From NCBI GenBank assembly GCA_017617545.1, contig JAFZVZ010000018.1:1-64000 (forward strand): a stretch of 64,000 nt of DNA, given 5' to 3'. The notes beneath the pieces were generated by a model. It had not been told where the DNA came from. It was given only the letters and a program-made list of their open reading frames with translations, and searched no databases. Source of the DNA: Lachnospiraceae bacterium. GTDB taxonomy: Bacteria; Bacillota; Clostridia; Lachnospirales; Lachnospiraceae. The translations under genes and the position numbers were made by a program. Shown here in pieces: positions 35,631 to 44,505 of the stretch (position 1 is its first letter; each line of letters opens with the position of its first letter).

Positions 35631-35664
35631 GACGGAGCCTTCCACTCGGAAGGCTCCGTCTTTT
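35631..35664 (+). terminator. Terminator of the sugar ABC operon
   Basis: Perfect 13-bp stem GACGGAGCCTTCC / GGAAGGCTCCGTC with an ACTC loop, then TTTT. Confidence 0.92.
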
Positions 35665-35885
35665 GCGCGCTAAGCGAGAGTCGTTTTGCCGCCGGAGGGC
35701 GGCGGCATCGTACTGACGACCTCGCAGAAACGAAGTTTCTGACGAGTCGGAAGGACGAGACCGGAAGCGTACAAAGTACGCGACAAAACGACCGAGCGCA
35801 CGTACATTCGCAAGCCGTGCATCGCGCGGGTTGCGAATGATTTAAGGGGCATTCGCAAAACGAGCGGAGAGAGGTTTGCGAATGA
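35665..35885 (+). repeat. Post-terminator TAAGCGAGAG element, copy 4, with hairpin series
   Basis: GCGCGCTAAGCGAGAG (35665-35680) directly follows the terminator. Then come five inverted repeats: GCCGCC/GGCGGC, AGAAAC/GTTTCT, GCGTAC/GTACGC, CATTCGCAA/TTGCGAATG (35805-35839) and CATTCGCAAA/TTTGCGAATG (about 35849-35884). GAGCGCACGTACAT at 35794 and the GCGCG...GTTGCGA tail match copy 3. No coding capacity is supported. Confidence 0.7.
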
Positions 35886-35971
35886 AAGGAAGTTCTCAGC
35901 GGTTTTTTACACATTTTACAAAAAAGAAAAGACATTTTTCGAAACTTTGTGTATTCGATGTGGATAAAATG

Positions 35972-35980
35972 TGCTATACT
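35972..35980 (+). promoter_or_regulatory. Extended -10 promoter of glycogen phosphorylase
   Basis: TGCTATACT (extended -10). No good -35 box is seen at the expected distance. The leader to the start codon is about 100 bases. Confidence 0.5.
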
Positions 35981-36088
35981 GTAGCAGACTTTACGCTTTG
36001 AAAGTGAGTGTCCGACAGGTGATAACAGGACAGCGGAAAATGAGCCCGATCACCGGACATAAGGACACTGGACGGAAAAGAGGATGTT

Positions 36089-38539
36089 ATGGTAATCAAC
36101 AAGAAAGAATTTAAGAAGAACGTGCAGGACTACCTGAAGACCTTCTACCGCCGTACGGTGGAGGATGCGTCTCAGCAGCAGATTTACTCGGCAGTGGCGT
36201 TCGCGGTCAAGGACTACATCGTGGACCGCTGGGCGGCAAGCCAGGCTGAGTTTGAGAAGCAGGATGCGAAGACGGTTTACTACCTCTCCATGGAGTTTCT
36301 CATGGGCCGCGCGCTCGGCAACAATATCATCAACCTGAAGGCGAACAAGGAGATCCGCAAGGCGCTTGAGGAGCTCGGCCTTGACCTCGATGTCATCGAG
36401 GATCAGGAGCCCGATGCGGCGCTCGGCAACGGCGGTCTCGGCCGTCTTGCTGCGTGCTTCCTCGACTCGCTCGCAACGCTCGGCTACCCGGCATACGGCT
36501 GCGGTATCCGCTACAAATACGGTATGTTCAAGCAGGTCATCAAGGACGGTTTCCAGGTAGAGAAGCCGGATGACTGGTTAAAGGAGGGCAACCCCTTCGA
36601 GATCAAGCGTCCCGAGTACGCGTGCGAAGTCAAATTCGGCGGTTATGTGCGGTATTCCAAGGACGAGAACGGCCGTGAGCATTTTACGCAGGAGAATTAC
36701 CAGTCCGTAATGGCGATCCCGTATGATCTTCCGATTGTCGGCTACGGCAACAACGTTGTTGACACGCTCCGCATCTGGGATGCCGAGGCAATCGACAACT
36801 TCAATCTTGAGAGTTTCGACCGCGGCGATTATCACAAGGCCGTGGAGCAGCAGAACCTTGCGCGTCTGATCTGCGAGGTGCTGTACCCGAACGACAACCA
36901 CTACGCAGGCAAGGAGCTCCGTCTGAAGCAGCAGTACTTCTTCGTTTCGGCGAGCGTCCAGCGCGCAGTCAAGAAATACATGTCCCGCCACGACGACATT
37001 CACGGTCTTCCCGAGAAGGTTGTCTTCCAGCTCAATGACACGCACCCGACCGTGACCGTGCCCGAGCTCATGCGTATCCTCATGGATGAGTACTATCTCT
37101 CCTGGGATGAGGCGTGGGATATCACGAACCGCTGCTGCGCGTACACGAACCACACGATCATGGCGGAAGCACTCGAAAAATGGCCGATCGAGCTGTTCTC
37201 GCGTCTCCTTCCCCGTGTATACCAGATCGTCGAGGAGATCAACCGCAGATTTGTCGCCCAGGTTGAGCAGCGCTATCCCGGCAACTATGAGAAGATCCGG
37301 AAAATGGCTGTCGTCATGGACGGTCAGATCCGCATGGCAAACCTCGCGATCGTCGCAGGATTTTCCGTTAACGGTGTTGCGAGACTGCACACCGAGATCC
37401 TCAAGAAGGAGCAGCTTCGCGACTTCTACGAGTTCTGGCCGGAGAAGTTCAACAACAAGACCAACGGTATCACGCAGCGCCGCTTCCTGCTGCACGGCAA
37501 CCCGCTTCTCGCGAACTGGGTGACCGGCAAGATCGGCGACGAGTGGATCACCGACCTTCCTCATATTGAGAAGCTTGCGGTTTACGCGGACGATGTTCGC
37601 TGCCGCAGAGAGTTCATGAACATCAAGTACCAGAACAAGCTTCGCCTTGTTCAGTACATCAAGGAGCACAACGGAATCGATGTCGATCCCCGCTCCATCT
37701 TCGACGTGCAGGTCAAGAGACTGCATGAGTACAAGCGCCAGCTTCTGAACATCCTTCATGTGATGCATCTGTACAACCAGCTTCGCATGAATCCGGATAT
37801 GGATTTCTATCCGAGAACGTACATCTTCGGCGCGAAGGCGAGCGCAGGCTACCGCCGCGCGAAGGCCATCATCAAGCTGATCAACAGTGTGGCTGACGTT
37901 GTCAACAACGACAAGTCGATCCGCGGCAAGCTGAAGGTTGTCTTCATCGAGAACTACCGTGTTTCGAACGCAGAGTGGATTTTCGCCGCTGCTGATGTGT
38001 CCGAGCAGATCTCGACCGCCAGCAAGGAGGCTTCCGGTACCGGCAACATGAAGTTCATGCTCAACGGTGCGGTAACGCTCGGTACGATGGACGGCGCGAA
38101 CGTTGAGATCGTCGAGGAAGTCGGCGAGGACAACGCGTTCATCTTCGGTTTGAGCTCCGACGAGGTCATCAACTACGAGAACAACGGCGGCTACGATCCT
38201 CGTGAGATCTACAACACCGATCAGGACATCCGCGCGGTGCTCACGCAGCTTGTCAACGGCTTCTACTCGCCTGAGGATCCGGAGCTGTTCCGCGAGCTGT
38301 ACAACTCGCTTCTCGACCGCAACGGCGGCGAGCGCGCCGACCAGTACTTCATCCTCAAGGACTTCCGTTCCTACGAGGCAGCTCAGAAGCGCGTCGAGGA
38401 AGCTTACCGCGATGAAGACCGCTGGGCGAAGATGGCAATCCTCAACGTTGCCAAGTCCGGCAAATTCACCTCGGACCGCACGATCGAGGAGTACGTACGC
38501 GACATCTGGCACCTCGAGAAGGTGACGGTGGAGCTGTAA
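36089..38539 (+). CDS. glgP: Glycogen/maltodextrin phosphorylase
   Basis: Cytoplasmic enzyme that releases glucose-1-phosphate from alpha-1,4-glucans. The 816-residue length is typical. Seen are YYLSMEFLMGRALGNN, the conserved ALGNGGLGRLAACFLDS, and the PLP site EASGTGNMKFMLNGA (Lys near residue 655 binds the cofactor). It lies downstream of the sugar ABC operon as a separate transcription unit and probably supports use of stored or imported glucans. GGAAAAGAGG precedes the start. A terminator follows. Confidence 0.96.
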   Translation: MVINKKEFKKNVQDYLKTFYRRTVEDASQQQIYSAVAFAVKDYIVDRWAASQAEFEKQDAKTVYYLSMEFLMGRALGNNIINLKANKEIRKALEELGLDLDVIEDQEPDAALGNGGLGRLAACFLDSLATLGYPAYGCGIRYKYGMFKQVIKDGFQVEKPDDWLKEGNPFEIKRPEYACEVKFGGYVRYSKDENGREHFTQENYQSVMAIPYDLPIVGYGNNVVDTLRIWDAEAIDNFNLESFDRGDYHKAVEQQNLARLICEVLYPNDNHYAGKELRLKQQYFFVSASVQRAVKKYMSRHDDIHGLPEKVVFQLNDTHPTVTVPELMRILMDEYYLSWDEAWDITNRCCAYTNHTIMAEALEKWPIELFSRLLPRVYQIVEEINRRFVAQVEQRYPGNYEKIRKMAVVMDGQIRMANLAIVAGFSVNGVARLHTEILKKEQLRDFYEFWPEKFNNKTNGITQRRFLLHGNPLLANWVTGKIGDEWITDLPHIEKLAVYADDVRCRREFMNIKYQNKLRLVQYIKEHNGIDVDPRSIFDVQVKRLHEYKRQLLNILHVMHLYNQLRMNPDMDFYPRTYIFGAKASAGYRRAKAIIKLINSVADVVNNDKSIRGKLKVVFIENYRVSNAEWIFAAADVSEQISTASKEASGTGNMKFMLNGAVTLGTMDGANVEIVEEVGEDNAFIFGLSSDEVINYENNGGYDPREIYNTDQDIRAVLTQLVNGFYSPEDPELFRELYNSLLDRNGGERADQYFILKDFRSYEAAQKRVEEAYRDEDRWAKMAILNVAKSGKFTSDRTIEEYVRDIWHLEKVTVEL

Positions 38540-38564
38540 TCCTTTGTAACACATTGATTTCATG

Positions 38565-38600
38565 GGCGCACCCGCTGTCGCGGATGCGCCTGTTTCGTTT
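38565..38600 (+). terminator. Terminator of glgP
   Basis: Stem GGCGCA-c-CCGC / GCGG-a-TGCGCC with a TGTC loop and then TGTTTCGTTT. The T-run is interrupted. Confidence 0.7.
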
Positions 38601-38627
38601 CTGCCGGAAGGCGGAGAACAGCGGGGG

Positions 38628-38656
38628 TTGCAAGGTCTCCCTCGGGCGGGTATAAT
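38628..38656 (+). promoter_or_regulatory. Promoter of cca
   Basis: TTGCAA (38628-38633), 17-bp spacer, TATAAT (38651-38656), 30 bases before the start codon. Confidence 0.75.
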
Positions 38657-38685
38657 GTAGGCAGATTACTTCAGGAGAACAACGC

Positions 38686-40077
38686 ATGGAGCAGATCACG
38701 ATCAATGTGCCGGTGGATGCGGCACGGATCATTGAGAAACTGGAAGCGGCGGGGTACGAGGCGTACGTCGTCGGCGGCTGCGTGCGCGATTCGATCCTCG
38801 GTCGCGAGCCGGGGGACTGGGATATCACGACGTCCGCTTCGCCGGAGCAGGTGAAAGCGATTTTCCCGAGAACGATCGATACGGGAATCGAGCACGGCAC
38901 GGTCACGGTGATGGACCACCATGTCGGGTACGAGGTAACAACGTACCGGGTGGACGGGCGGTATGAGGACGGCAGACACCCGAGCAGTGTGACGTTCACG
39001 AGAAATCTGAATGAGGATCTGCTGCGAAGGGATTTTACGATCAATGCGATGGCGTACAATCCGCGGATCGGGCTTGTGGACCGGTATGACGGCATGGGTG
39101 ACCTCAGGAACGGTTGCATCCGCTGTGTCGGTGTGCCTGAGGAACGGTTCGGGGAGGATGCGCTGCGGATCCTTCGGGCGCTTCGCTTTGCGTCGCAGCT
39201 TGGCTTCACGATCGAAGAGCAGACGCTTGCGGCGATGCGCAAACTTGCGCCGAAGCTGGAGGCGGTCAGCGCGGAGCGCGTGCGCGTGGAGCTTGTGAAG
39301 CTGCTCGGCGGCGTGCATCCGGATCTTTTAGTCACGGCGTACGAGACCGGTGTGACGAAGATCATCCTGCCGGAGTGGGATGTCATGATGGAGACGGAGC
39401 AGATCAACCCGCACCACATCTACGGGGTCGGTCTGCACACGGTGAAGACGATCGAGGCCATGCACCGCGAGCCGGAGTATCTGGCGGCGGATGAGCATGA
39501 GCGCATGGTGTACGACATGACGATGCTTCTCCACGATTCCGGAAAGCCTGCGTGCAGGACGATGGACGAGGCGGGTGTGCATCATTTCAAGGGGCATCCG
39601 AAGGCGTCGGCCGAGATCACGAGACAGGTGCTGAGGCGGCTCAAGTTTGACAATGACACGACGGACCTGGTGACGGCGCTTGTGCGGCACCACGACTGCC
39701 GGTTCAACATGAATAAACACGGCGACACAGCGAAGAGCGTGCGCCACATCGTGAGCGCGGTCGGCAAAGACCGGATGGGATATCTCTTCCCGATCCAGCA
39801 CGCGGATATTCTCGGTCAGAACCCGAAGTATCTCGAGGTGAGCATGCGAAGCCTCGAGCTGCTGCGGCAGGAGTATGAGAAGATCATGCAGGCGGAGCAG
39901 TGCGTATCCATCCGCGAGCTTGCGGTCGACGGCAAGGACCTGATCGCCCTCGGATACGCTCCGGGGCCTGAGCTTGGGGAAACATTGAAGCAGTTGCTGC
40001 AGCTTGTACTGGATGATCCGGACAATAACACTGCCGCAATCCTGAAAAGGCGCGCGAAGGAATTACTTGAAAAATAA
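38686..40077 (+). CDS. cca: CCA-adding tRNA nucleotidyltransferase
   Basis: 463-residue cytoplasmic enzyme that builds or repairs the 3' CCA of tRNAs. The head domain has YVVGGCVRDSILGREPGDWDI (metal-binding GDWD) and RRDFTINAMAY, standard for class II enzymes. An HD domain follows (MLLHDSGKPACR, LVRHHDCRF), as in the longer bacterial form with phosphohydrolase activity. CAGGAG lies eight bases upstream of the start. It is monocistronic with its own TATAAT promoter and terminator. Confidence 0.94.
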   Translation: MEQITINVPVDAARIIEKLEAAGYEAYVVGGCVRDSILGREPGDWDITTSASPEQVKAIFPRTIDTGIEHGTVTVMDHHVGYEVTTYRVDGRYEDGRHPSSVTFTRNLNEDLLRRDFTINAMAYNPRIGLVDRYDGMGDLRNGCIRCVGVPEERFGEDALRILRALRFASQLGFTIEEQTLAAMRKLAPKLEAVSAERVRVELVKLLGGVHPDLLVTAYETGVTKIILPEWDVMMETEQINPHHIYGVGLHTVKTIEAMHREPEYLAADEHERMVYDMTMLLHDSGKPACRTMDEAGVHHFKGHPKASAEITRQVLRRLKFDNDTTDLVTALVRHHDCRFNMNKHGDTAKSVRHIVSAVGKDRMGYLFPIQHADILGQNPKYLEVSMRSLELLRQEYEKIMQAEQCVSIRELAVDGKDLIALGYAPGPELGETLKQLLQLVLDDPDNNTAAILKRRAKELLEK

Positions 40078-40122
40078 TAGTTCTACTACGGTAGAACATA
40101 CTTCGCAAACATGTCAGGACAC

Positions 40123-40150
40123 ACTTCCCGGCTGCTTCGGGAAGTATTTT
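40123..40150 (+). terminator. Terminator of cca
   Basis: ACTTCCCG / CGGGAAGT stem with a seven-base loop, then ATTTT. A second small hairpin, TTCTAC / GTAGAA, lies at 40081-40096. Confidence 0.75.
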
Positions 40151-40347
40151 CCGCGCTCCGGCAGCGCATACAAGATCAGTTATTCATCAGCGGGCATGGT
40201 ATTGCGTCAAAGAAAGAGCATCAAAGCCCGCTGTCTTGTATTATTTTCTTGCATTTTCCTCTGTTTTAGGGTAAATTAATATATTATAGTATGCACTTCA
40301 CCACGTTGCCGCGGTGAAGAATCAAAAACAAAGCGAGGGTCTGCGTT

Positions 40348-41901
40348 ATGAACTGGGAAGTCATTGCGTTTGTCGTGTACTTTGTGTTGGTCATCGGTAT
40401 CGGTGTGTATTTCTTTATCCGTTCCAAGGCGGGCGGTGAGAAAGAGTATTTCCTCGGCGGCCGCAGCATGAGCGGTCCGGTTGCAGCGTTGAGCGCCGGC
40501 GCGTCCGATATGAGCGCCTGGGTTTTGCTCGGTCTGCCCGGTGCACTGTATCTTAGCGGCTTGAGCGAGTCGTGGATCAGTATCGGTCTGTTCATCGGTA
40601 CCGTGCTCGCGTGGCTGCTTGTTGCCCCGCGTCTTCGTACATTTTCCATCGCGGCCAACGACTCGATCACGATCCCTCAGTATCTGACGAATCGTTTCAA
40701 GAGCAGCAACATCGCGCTTCAGGTTGTGTGCGCTCTTGTGTTTATCATCGTGTATTGCATCTACGCGGCGTCGAGTATCTCGGCGTGCGGCGATCTTTTC
40801 AAGACGGTATTCAAGCTCTCCGACGGCGGACGTGAGACCGCAATGGTCGCGGCTGCGATCATCATCGTTGCGTACACGTTCCTCGGCGGTTTCAACGCCG
40901 TGTGCTGGACTGACTTCTTCCAGGGCCTTCTGATGCTTGCGGCACTGATGGCGGCACCGATCGTGGCACTCTTCGTGATCAAGGGCAGCAGCTTCGTAAA
41001 GCCTGTGACGGACCTCGGTGAGAACTATTATCACCTGCTGAGCAGCGGCAAGCTTGACGGTCCCGCGATCGTCGGCATCCTGTCCGGACTCGGCTGGGGC
41101 CTCGGCTACTTCGGTATGCCTCACATCCTTGTCCGTTACATGTCGATCCGCTCGCGGAAGGAGATGAAGCGCTCGCAGTGCATCGGTATCCTGTGGACGT
41201 TCCTGATCCTTGCGATGGCAACGGTTGTCGGTATTGTGGCGCGCCAGTATCTCGGCGACATCATCACGACGGGCAGCCAGGAGAGCATGGCGTTCGTGCT
41301 TCTCGTGAAAAATATTTTCCCTGCGCTGTTGGCAGGTGTTCTTCTCTCCGCGATCCTTGCGGCTTCCATGAGTACCGCGGACTCGCAGCTGCTGGCGTCC
41401 TCGTCTGCATTTTCCAGCGACATCTACAAGCCGATCCGCAAGAATGCTTCGGACCGCGAGGTCGCCTGGGCAGGACGTATCGTCGTAGCGGGTATCTGTG
41501 CGGTTGCATTGTTCATCGCTCTTGCAGGCAACAGCACGATCATGGGTCTGGTAGGAAACGCATGGGGCGCGTTCGGCGCGGCGTTCGGTCCGGCGATCCT
41601 TCTGTCGCTGTACTGGAAGCGGTTTAACTACACGGGCGCGATCTGCGGTATCATCACCGGTTTTGTGGTTGATATTGCATGGGGCGTGTCGCGCGGAGCG
41701 ATGGTCCTCGACAAGGCGGATGCGGTTCTCACCGGCACGCTCGGCGGACTGTATGAGATCATCCCCGGCTTCTTCGCAAGTCTGCTTGTATGCATCATCG
41801 TTTCGCTTTGCACCGCGAAGCCTTCCACGGAAGTGGAAGCGCTCTTCGACGAGGGTGTTGCGATGACCAAGCGTGACGACGAGGTCGGCGAGGAGAAGTA
41901 A
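40348..41901 (+). CDS. putP: Sodium/solute symporter, PutP (proline) type
   Basis: 517-residue integral membrane protein with about 13 segments. The family signature region includes GGRSMSGPVAALSAGASDMSAW near residue 35, where the Ser/Asp pair contributes to sodium binding in PutP, and later GWGLGYFGMPHILVRYMS, characteristic of sodium/proline symporters. It would import proline with Na+. The start has AGCGAGGG upstream. The leader is AT rich (40255-40290) with TTGCAT and TAAATT boxes as a weak promoter. The next gene starts 55 bases downstream and may be co-transcribed. Confidence 0.92.
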   Translation: MNWEVIAFVVYFVLVIGIGVYFFIRSKAGGEKEYFLGGRSMSGPVAALSAGASDMSAWVLLGLPGALYLSGLSESWISIGLFIGTVLAWLLVAPRLRTFSIAANDSITIPQYLTNRFKSSNIALQVVCALVFIIVYCIYAASSISACGDLFKTVFKLSDGGRETAMVAAAIIIVAYTFLGGFNAVCWTDFFQGLLMLAALMAAPIVALFVIKGSSFVKPVTDLGENYYHLLSSGKLDGPAIVGILSGLGWGLGYFGMPHILVRYMSIRSRKEMKRSQCIGILWTFLILAMATVVGIVARQYLGDIITTGSQESMAFVLLVKNIFPALLAGVLLSAILAASMSTADSQLLASSSAFSSDIYKPIRKNASDREVAWAGRIVVAGICAVALFIALAGNSTIMGLVGNAWGAFGAAFGPAILLSLYWKRFNYTGAICGIITGFVVDIAWGVSRGAMVLDKADAVLTGTLGGLYEIIPGFFASLLVCIIVSLCTAKPSTEVEALFDEGVAMTKRDDEVGEEK

Positions 41902-41956
41902 TTCTCGCGGATAATCTCGCGGAAAATAAAGGCTATATAGGCAGGACAGCGGTAGT

Positions 41957-42886
41957 ATGGATGAGTTTTTGGACAATCGGATCAAGTGTAAGAAACGCAG
42001 ACGAGCAGCTCTGGTGCTTTTGATCATCGGAGTTCTTTGCCTGAACATCGATATCAGGATGCGCACGAACTATGCTTATCCGGACTATGAGTTTGCCGAG
42101 CACTACGGCGCGGTGACGCAGCGAATGATCATGGAGGACGTCGTGGGAACAAGACTCACGGTCGACCTCGCTTCGGAACTGCTCGGGTATCTCAGCCTGT
42201 TCGTATCGCTGATCATCGTATGGACGTACGCGAAGCCGGCGGTCCCTATGAAAAAGGAGCTCAAAAAGCTCGCGTCGAAATTCGGCTGGCTGATGCCGCG
42301 CGTGGGCTGGCGTTTCCTGCTGATCCCGCTGTTCGGCGCGATCGATTACGTGACGATCCGCATACTGCCTTATTTTGTGAACGGGATCCGGCTGTACGGT
42401 CCGGAGTATTTTCTCAACTTCGGATTGGCGATCCTGTGCGCGGCGGCGGTCATGTTCTCGACGCTGTGCTTCCTGCGCGAGTGTGACCGATTCCAGAACC
42501 ACAAGGAGACACAGCTCATCTATCTCTTTACGTTCCTGACGGTGTTCACGGGACTTATGAAGGACATTGCGGCGTTCTACGGCTTGAACGGTGTCCGGTT
42601 CGTCTACATGATCCTGAACACGGTGTTCGTGGTCGTCATGTGCGCGGTGCTCGTGCATTACGTGCACATCGAGGAGAAAGTGGAGCGCCAGGCGGCGGAA
42701 GCGGAACTGCCTCTGCCGGAGGGAACGGAAGCTGAGGCCGAACCCGGGGAGAAAACCGAGGACGGAGACATCCTGTTCAAGTACTCGGAGGATTCCGGAA
42801 AGTCGAAATCCAAGAAGGACAAGAAGGAGAAAAAGGACTCGTCGGATACGGAAAATGTTATTTTCTTCAAGGACGGTTCGCGGTAA
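41957..42886 (+). CDS. Six-helix membrane protein, unknown function
   Basis: 309 residues with about six hydrophobic segments between residues 15 and 245 (first RAALVLLIIGVLCL, last FVVVMCAVLVHYV). A charged C-terminal tail rich in Glu, Lys and Asp includes a KSKSKKDKKEKKD run, probably cytoplasmic. I recognise no family. It begins 55 bases after the PutP gene, so it may share that transcript. The start has weak ribosome binding support (GGACAGCGG). Confidence 0.65.
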   Translation: MDEFLDNRIKCKKRRRAALVLLIIGVLCLNIDIRMRTNYAYPDYEFAEHYGAVTQRMIMEDVVGTRLTVDLASELLGYLSLFVSLIIVWTYAKPAVPMKKELKKLASKFGWLMPRVGWRFLLIPLFGAIDYVTIRILPYFVNGIRLYGPEYFLNFGLAILCAAAVMFSTLCFLRECDRFQNHKETQLIYLFTFLTVFTGLMKDIAAFYGLNGVRFVYMILNTVFVVVMCAVLVHYVHIEEKVERQAAEAELPLPEGTEAEAEPGEKTEDGDILFKYSEDSGKSKSKKDKKEKKDSSDTENVIFFKDGSR

Positions 42887-43006
42887 AATGAAATGTGAAA
42901 ACGGATCCGTGAAATGCCTGCAGGGGCATTTTCCGACGTATCACATATATGTGCGGCTCGCATTGCCTGCCGGACAAGCTTAAAATTGATGAGGAGGTAA
43001 CTTTTT

Positions 43007-44392
43007 ATGATTACGAAAAGCAAACAGTACTCGCGCGCGGTCGGAAGCTGGCTGCTGGTTCTCTTCCTGGCCAGCGCGTACACTTTCTTCGTGTCGATCT
43101 GGAAGGCAAGTGTTGAGATGGATGCAAAGTTCGTAGATTGGCTCAAGGATCTGTTTACGAATGACGATTCCAAGAAATACATGTACCTGGTCTGCGCCAT
43201 TATCCTGGCACTGCTTATCCTGATGATCGCCATGTATTCCAACAACCGCGGATTGTTCTTCCTCGGCGTGCTGCTGGATGCCGCATGCTTCGGTTACAGC
43301 ACATACCTTTGGATCGATGGGGTCGGCGACTTCGGCAACCTCGACTGGGACACGCCGTTCACGCTCAGCTTTATCGCGGCATATCCCCTTGTGGGGCTGG
43401 TTGTTTTATTCATGCTGTTTATGGCGATCGCCCTTGCCGCCAAGGCTACGGCGACCAAGCTTTTCGCTGTGCTGGCGGTGATCTTCGCAACGCTTGAGAT
43501 GTTGCTTGTCACTGCGATCGACATCATCCCGTATCTTACGGAAGCAGACGAGTGGCGGTCGTACCGTCTCCGTGGGTCGAGCTTGGCGTATATTTCTTCG
43601 GAAAATGGTATCGCCAGCATGGATTACGCGACCGTCATCGGGTATCTGCCGAGATTTATCCTTGTAATTCTTGTCGCAAAATGGGCGAAGGCCCGCATCA
43701 GGGAATTTGCTGAGGAGACCGCGAAGAAGGCTGCGGAGCAGGCTACTCAGGTAAATCCGTACAGCACGAACGTAGCGAACCCGTATGCGGCAGCAGCCTA
43801 CACGGCACCTGTTGCAGCACCTGCTGCACCCGCACCTGCAGCACCTGCACAGCCTGTATACCAGGCGCCGGAGCAGCCCGCATACCAGGCACCTGCGCAG
43901 CCTGCATACGAAGCACCCGCACAGCCTGCTTACGAGGCACCCGCACAGCCCGCATACCAGGCACCGGAGCAGCCGGTTTACCAGGCACCTGCACAGCCCG
44001 CTTACGAGGCACCCGCGGAGTATGCGGCAGCGGCGGTTGACACCGCGAGCAATTACGCTGACGCGGCGGTTGACACCGCGAGCAATTACGCCGGCGCAGC
44101 GGCTGATACCGCGAACAACTACGCAGACGCAGCGGTTGACACCGCGAACGGTTATGCGGATGCCGTGACCGGTGCAGTCAATGATTACTCGAACGCGGCA
44201 GCGGACGCTGCGAACAACTACGTGGATACCGTGAGCGACTATACGAACAATTACGCGGAAGCCGCAACGGACGCGGTGAACGATTACGCCGGCGCCGCAA
44301 CGGAAACCGTCAACAACTACGCGAACGCGGCAGCAGATGCAGCTGCGAATGCGACGGAAGCAGTTGAGAAGACCGTCGACGAAACGATCTGA
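43007..44392 (+). CDS. Membrane protein with Pro/Ala/Gln and Asp-Ala-Ala-rich repeat tail
   Basis: 461 residues. The first 245 have about six hydrophobic segments. Residues about 260-345 are a repeat of A-Q-P-x-Y-E/Q-A-P units. From about 345 to the end there is a second repeat, D-x-A-x-N/D-Y-A-D/N-A-A, an Ala-rich amphipathic helical pattern. The tail should be cytoplasmic. No known family is seen in the membrane part. GAGGAGG lies upstream of the start. A bidirectional terminator follows. The repeats may expand and contract between strains. Confidence 0.7.
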   Translation: MITKSKQYSRAVGSWLLVLFLASAYTFFVSIWKASVEMDAKFVDWLKDLFTNDDSKKYMYLVCAIILALLILMIAMYSNNRGLFFLGVLLDAACFGYSTYLWIDGVGDFGNLDWDTPFTLSFIAAYPLVGLVVLFMLFMAIALAAKATATKLFAVLAVIFATLEMLLVTAIDIIPYLTEADEWRSYRLRGSSLAYISSENGIASMDYATVIGYLPRFILVILVAKWAKARIREFAEETAKKAAEQATQVNPYSTNVANPYAAAAYTAPVAAPAAPAPAAPAQPVYQAPEQPAYQAPAQPAYEAPAQPAYEAPAQPAYQAPEQPVYQAPAQPAYEAPAEYAAAAVDTASNYADAAVDTASNYAGAAADTANNYADAAVDTANGYADAVTGAVNDYSNAAADAANNYVDTVSDYTNNYAEAATDAVNDYAGAATETVNNYANAAADAAANATEAVEKTVDETI

Positions 44393-44439
44393 TCGTGACA
44401 GTGCTCCCGGCCGATGACCGGTCGGAGCGGAAGAGCAAC

Positions 44440-44486
44440 AGTTGAAAAAAGAACTCCCCGGCAGAGATCCTGTCCGGGGAGTTTTT
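44440..44486. terminator. Bidirectional terminator between the repeat protein and AraC genes
   Basis: AACTCCCCGG / CCGGGGAGTT with a 12-base loop. TTTTT follows on the plus strand. On the minus strand the stem is followed by CTTTTTTC. Confidence 0.92.
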
Positions 44487-44505
44487 CGTTGCGTCTTCTG
44501 TTGTG

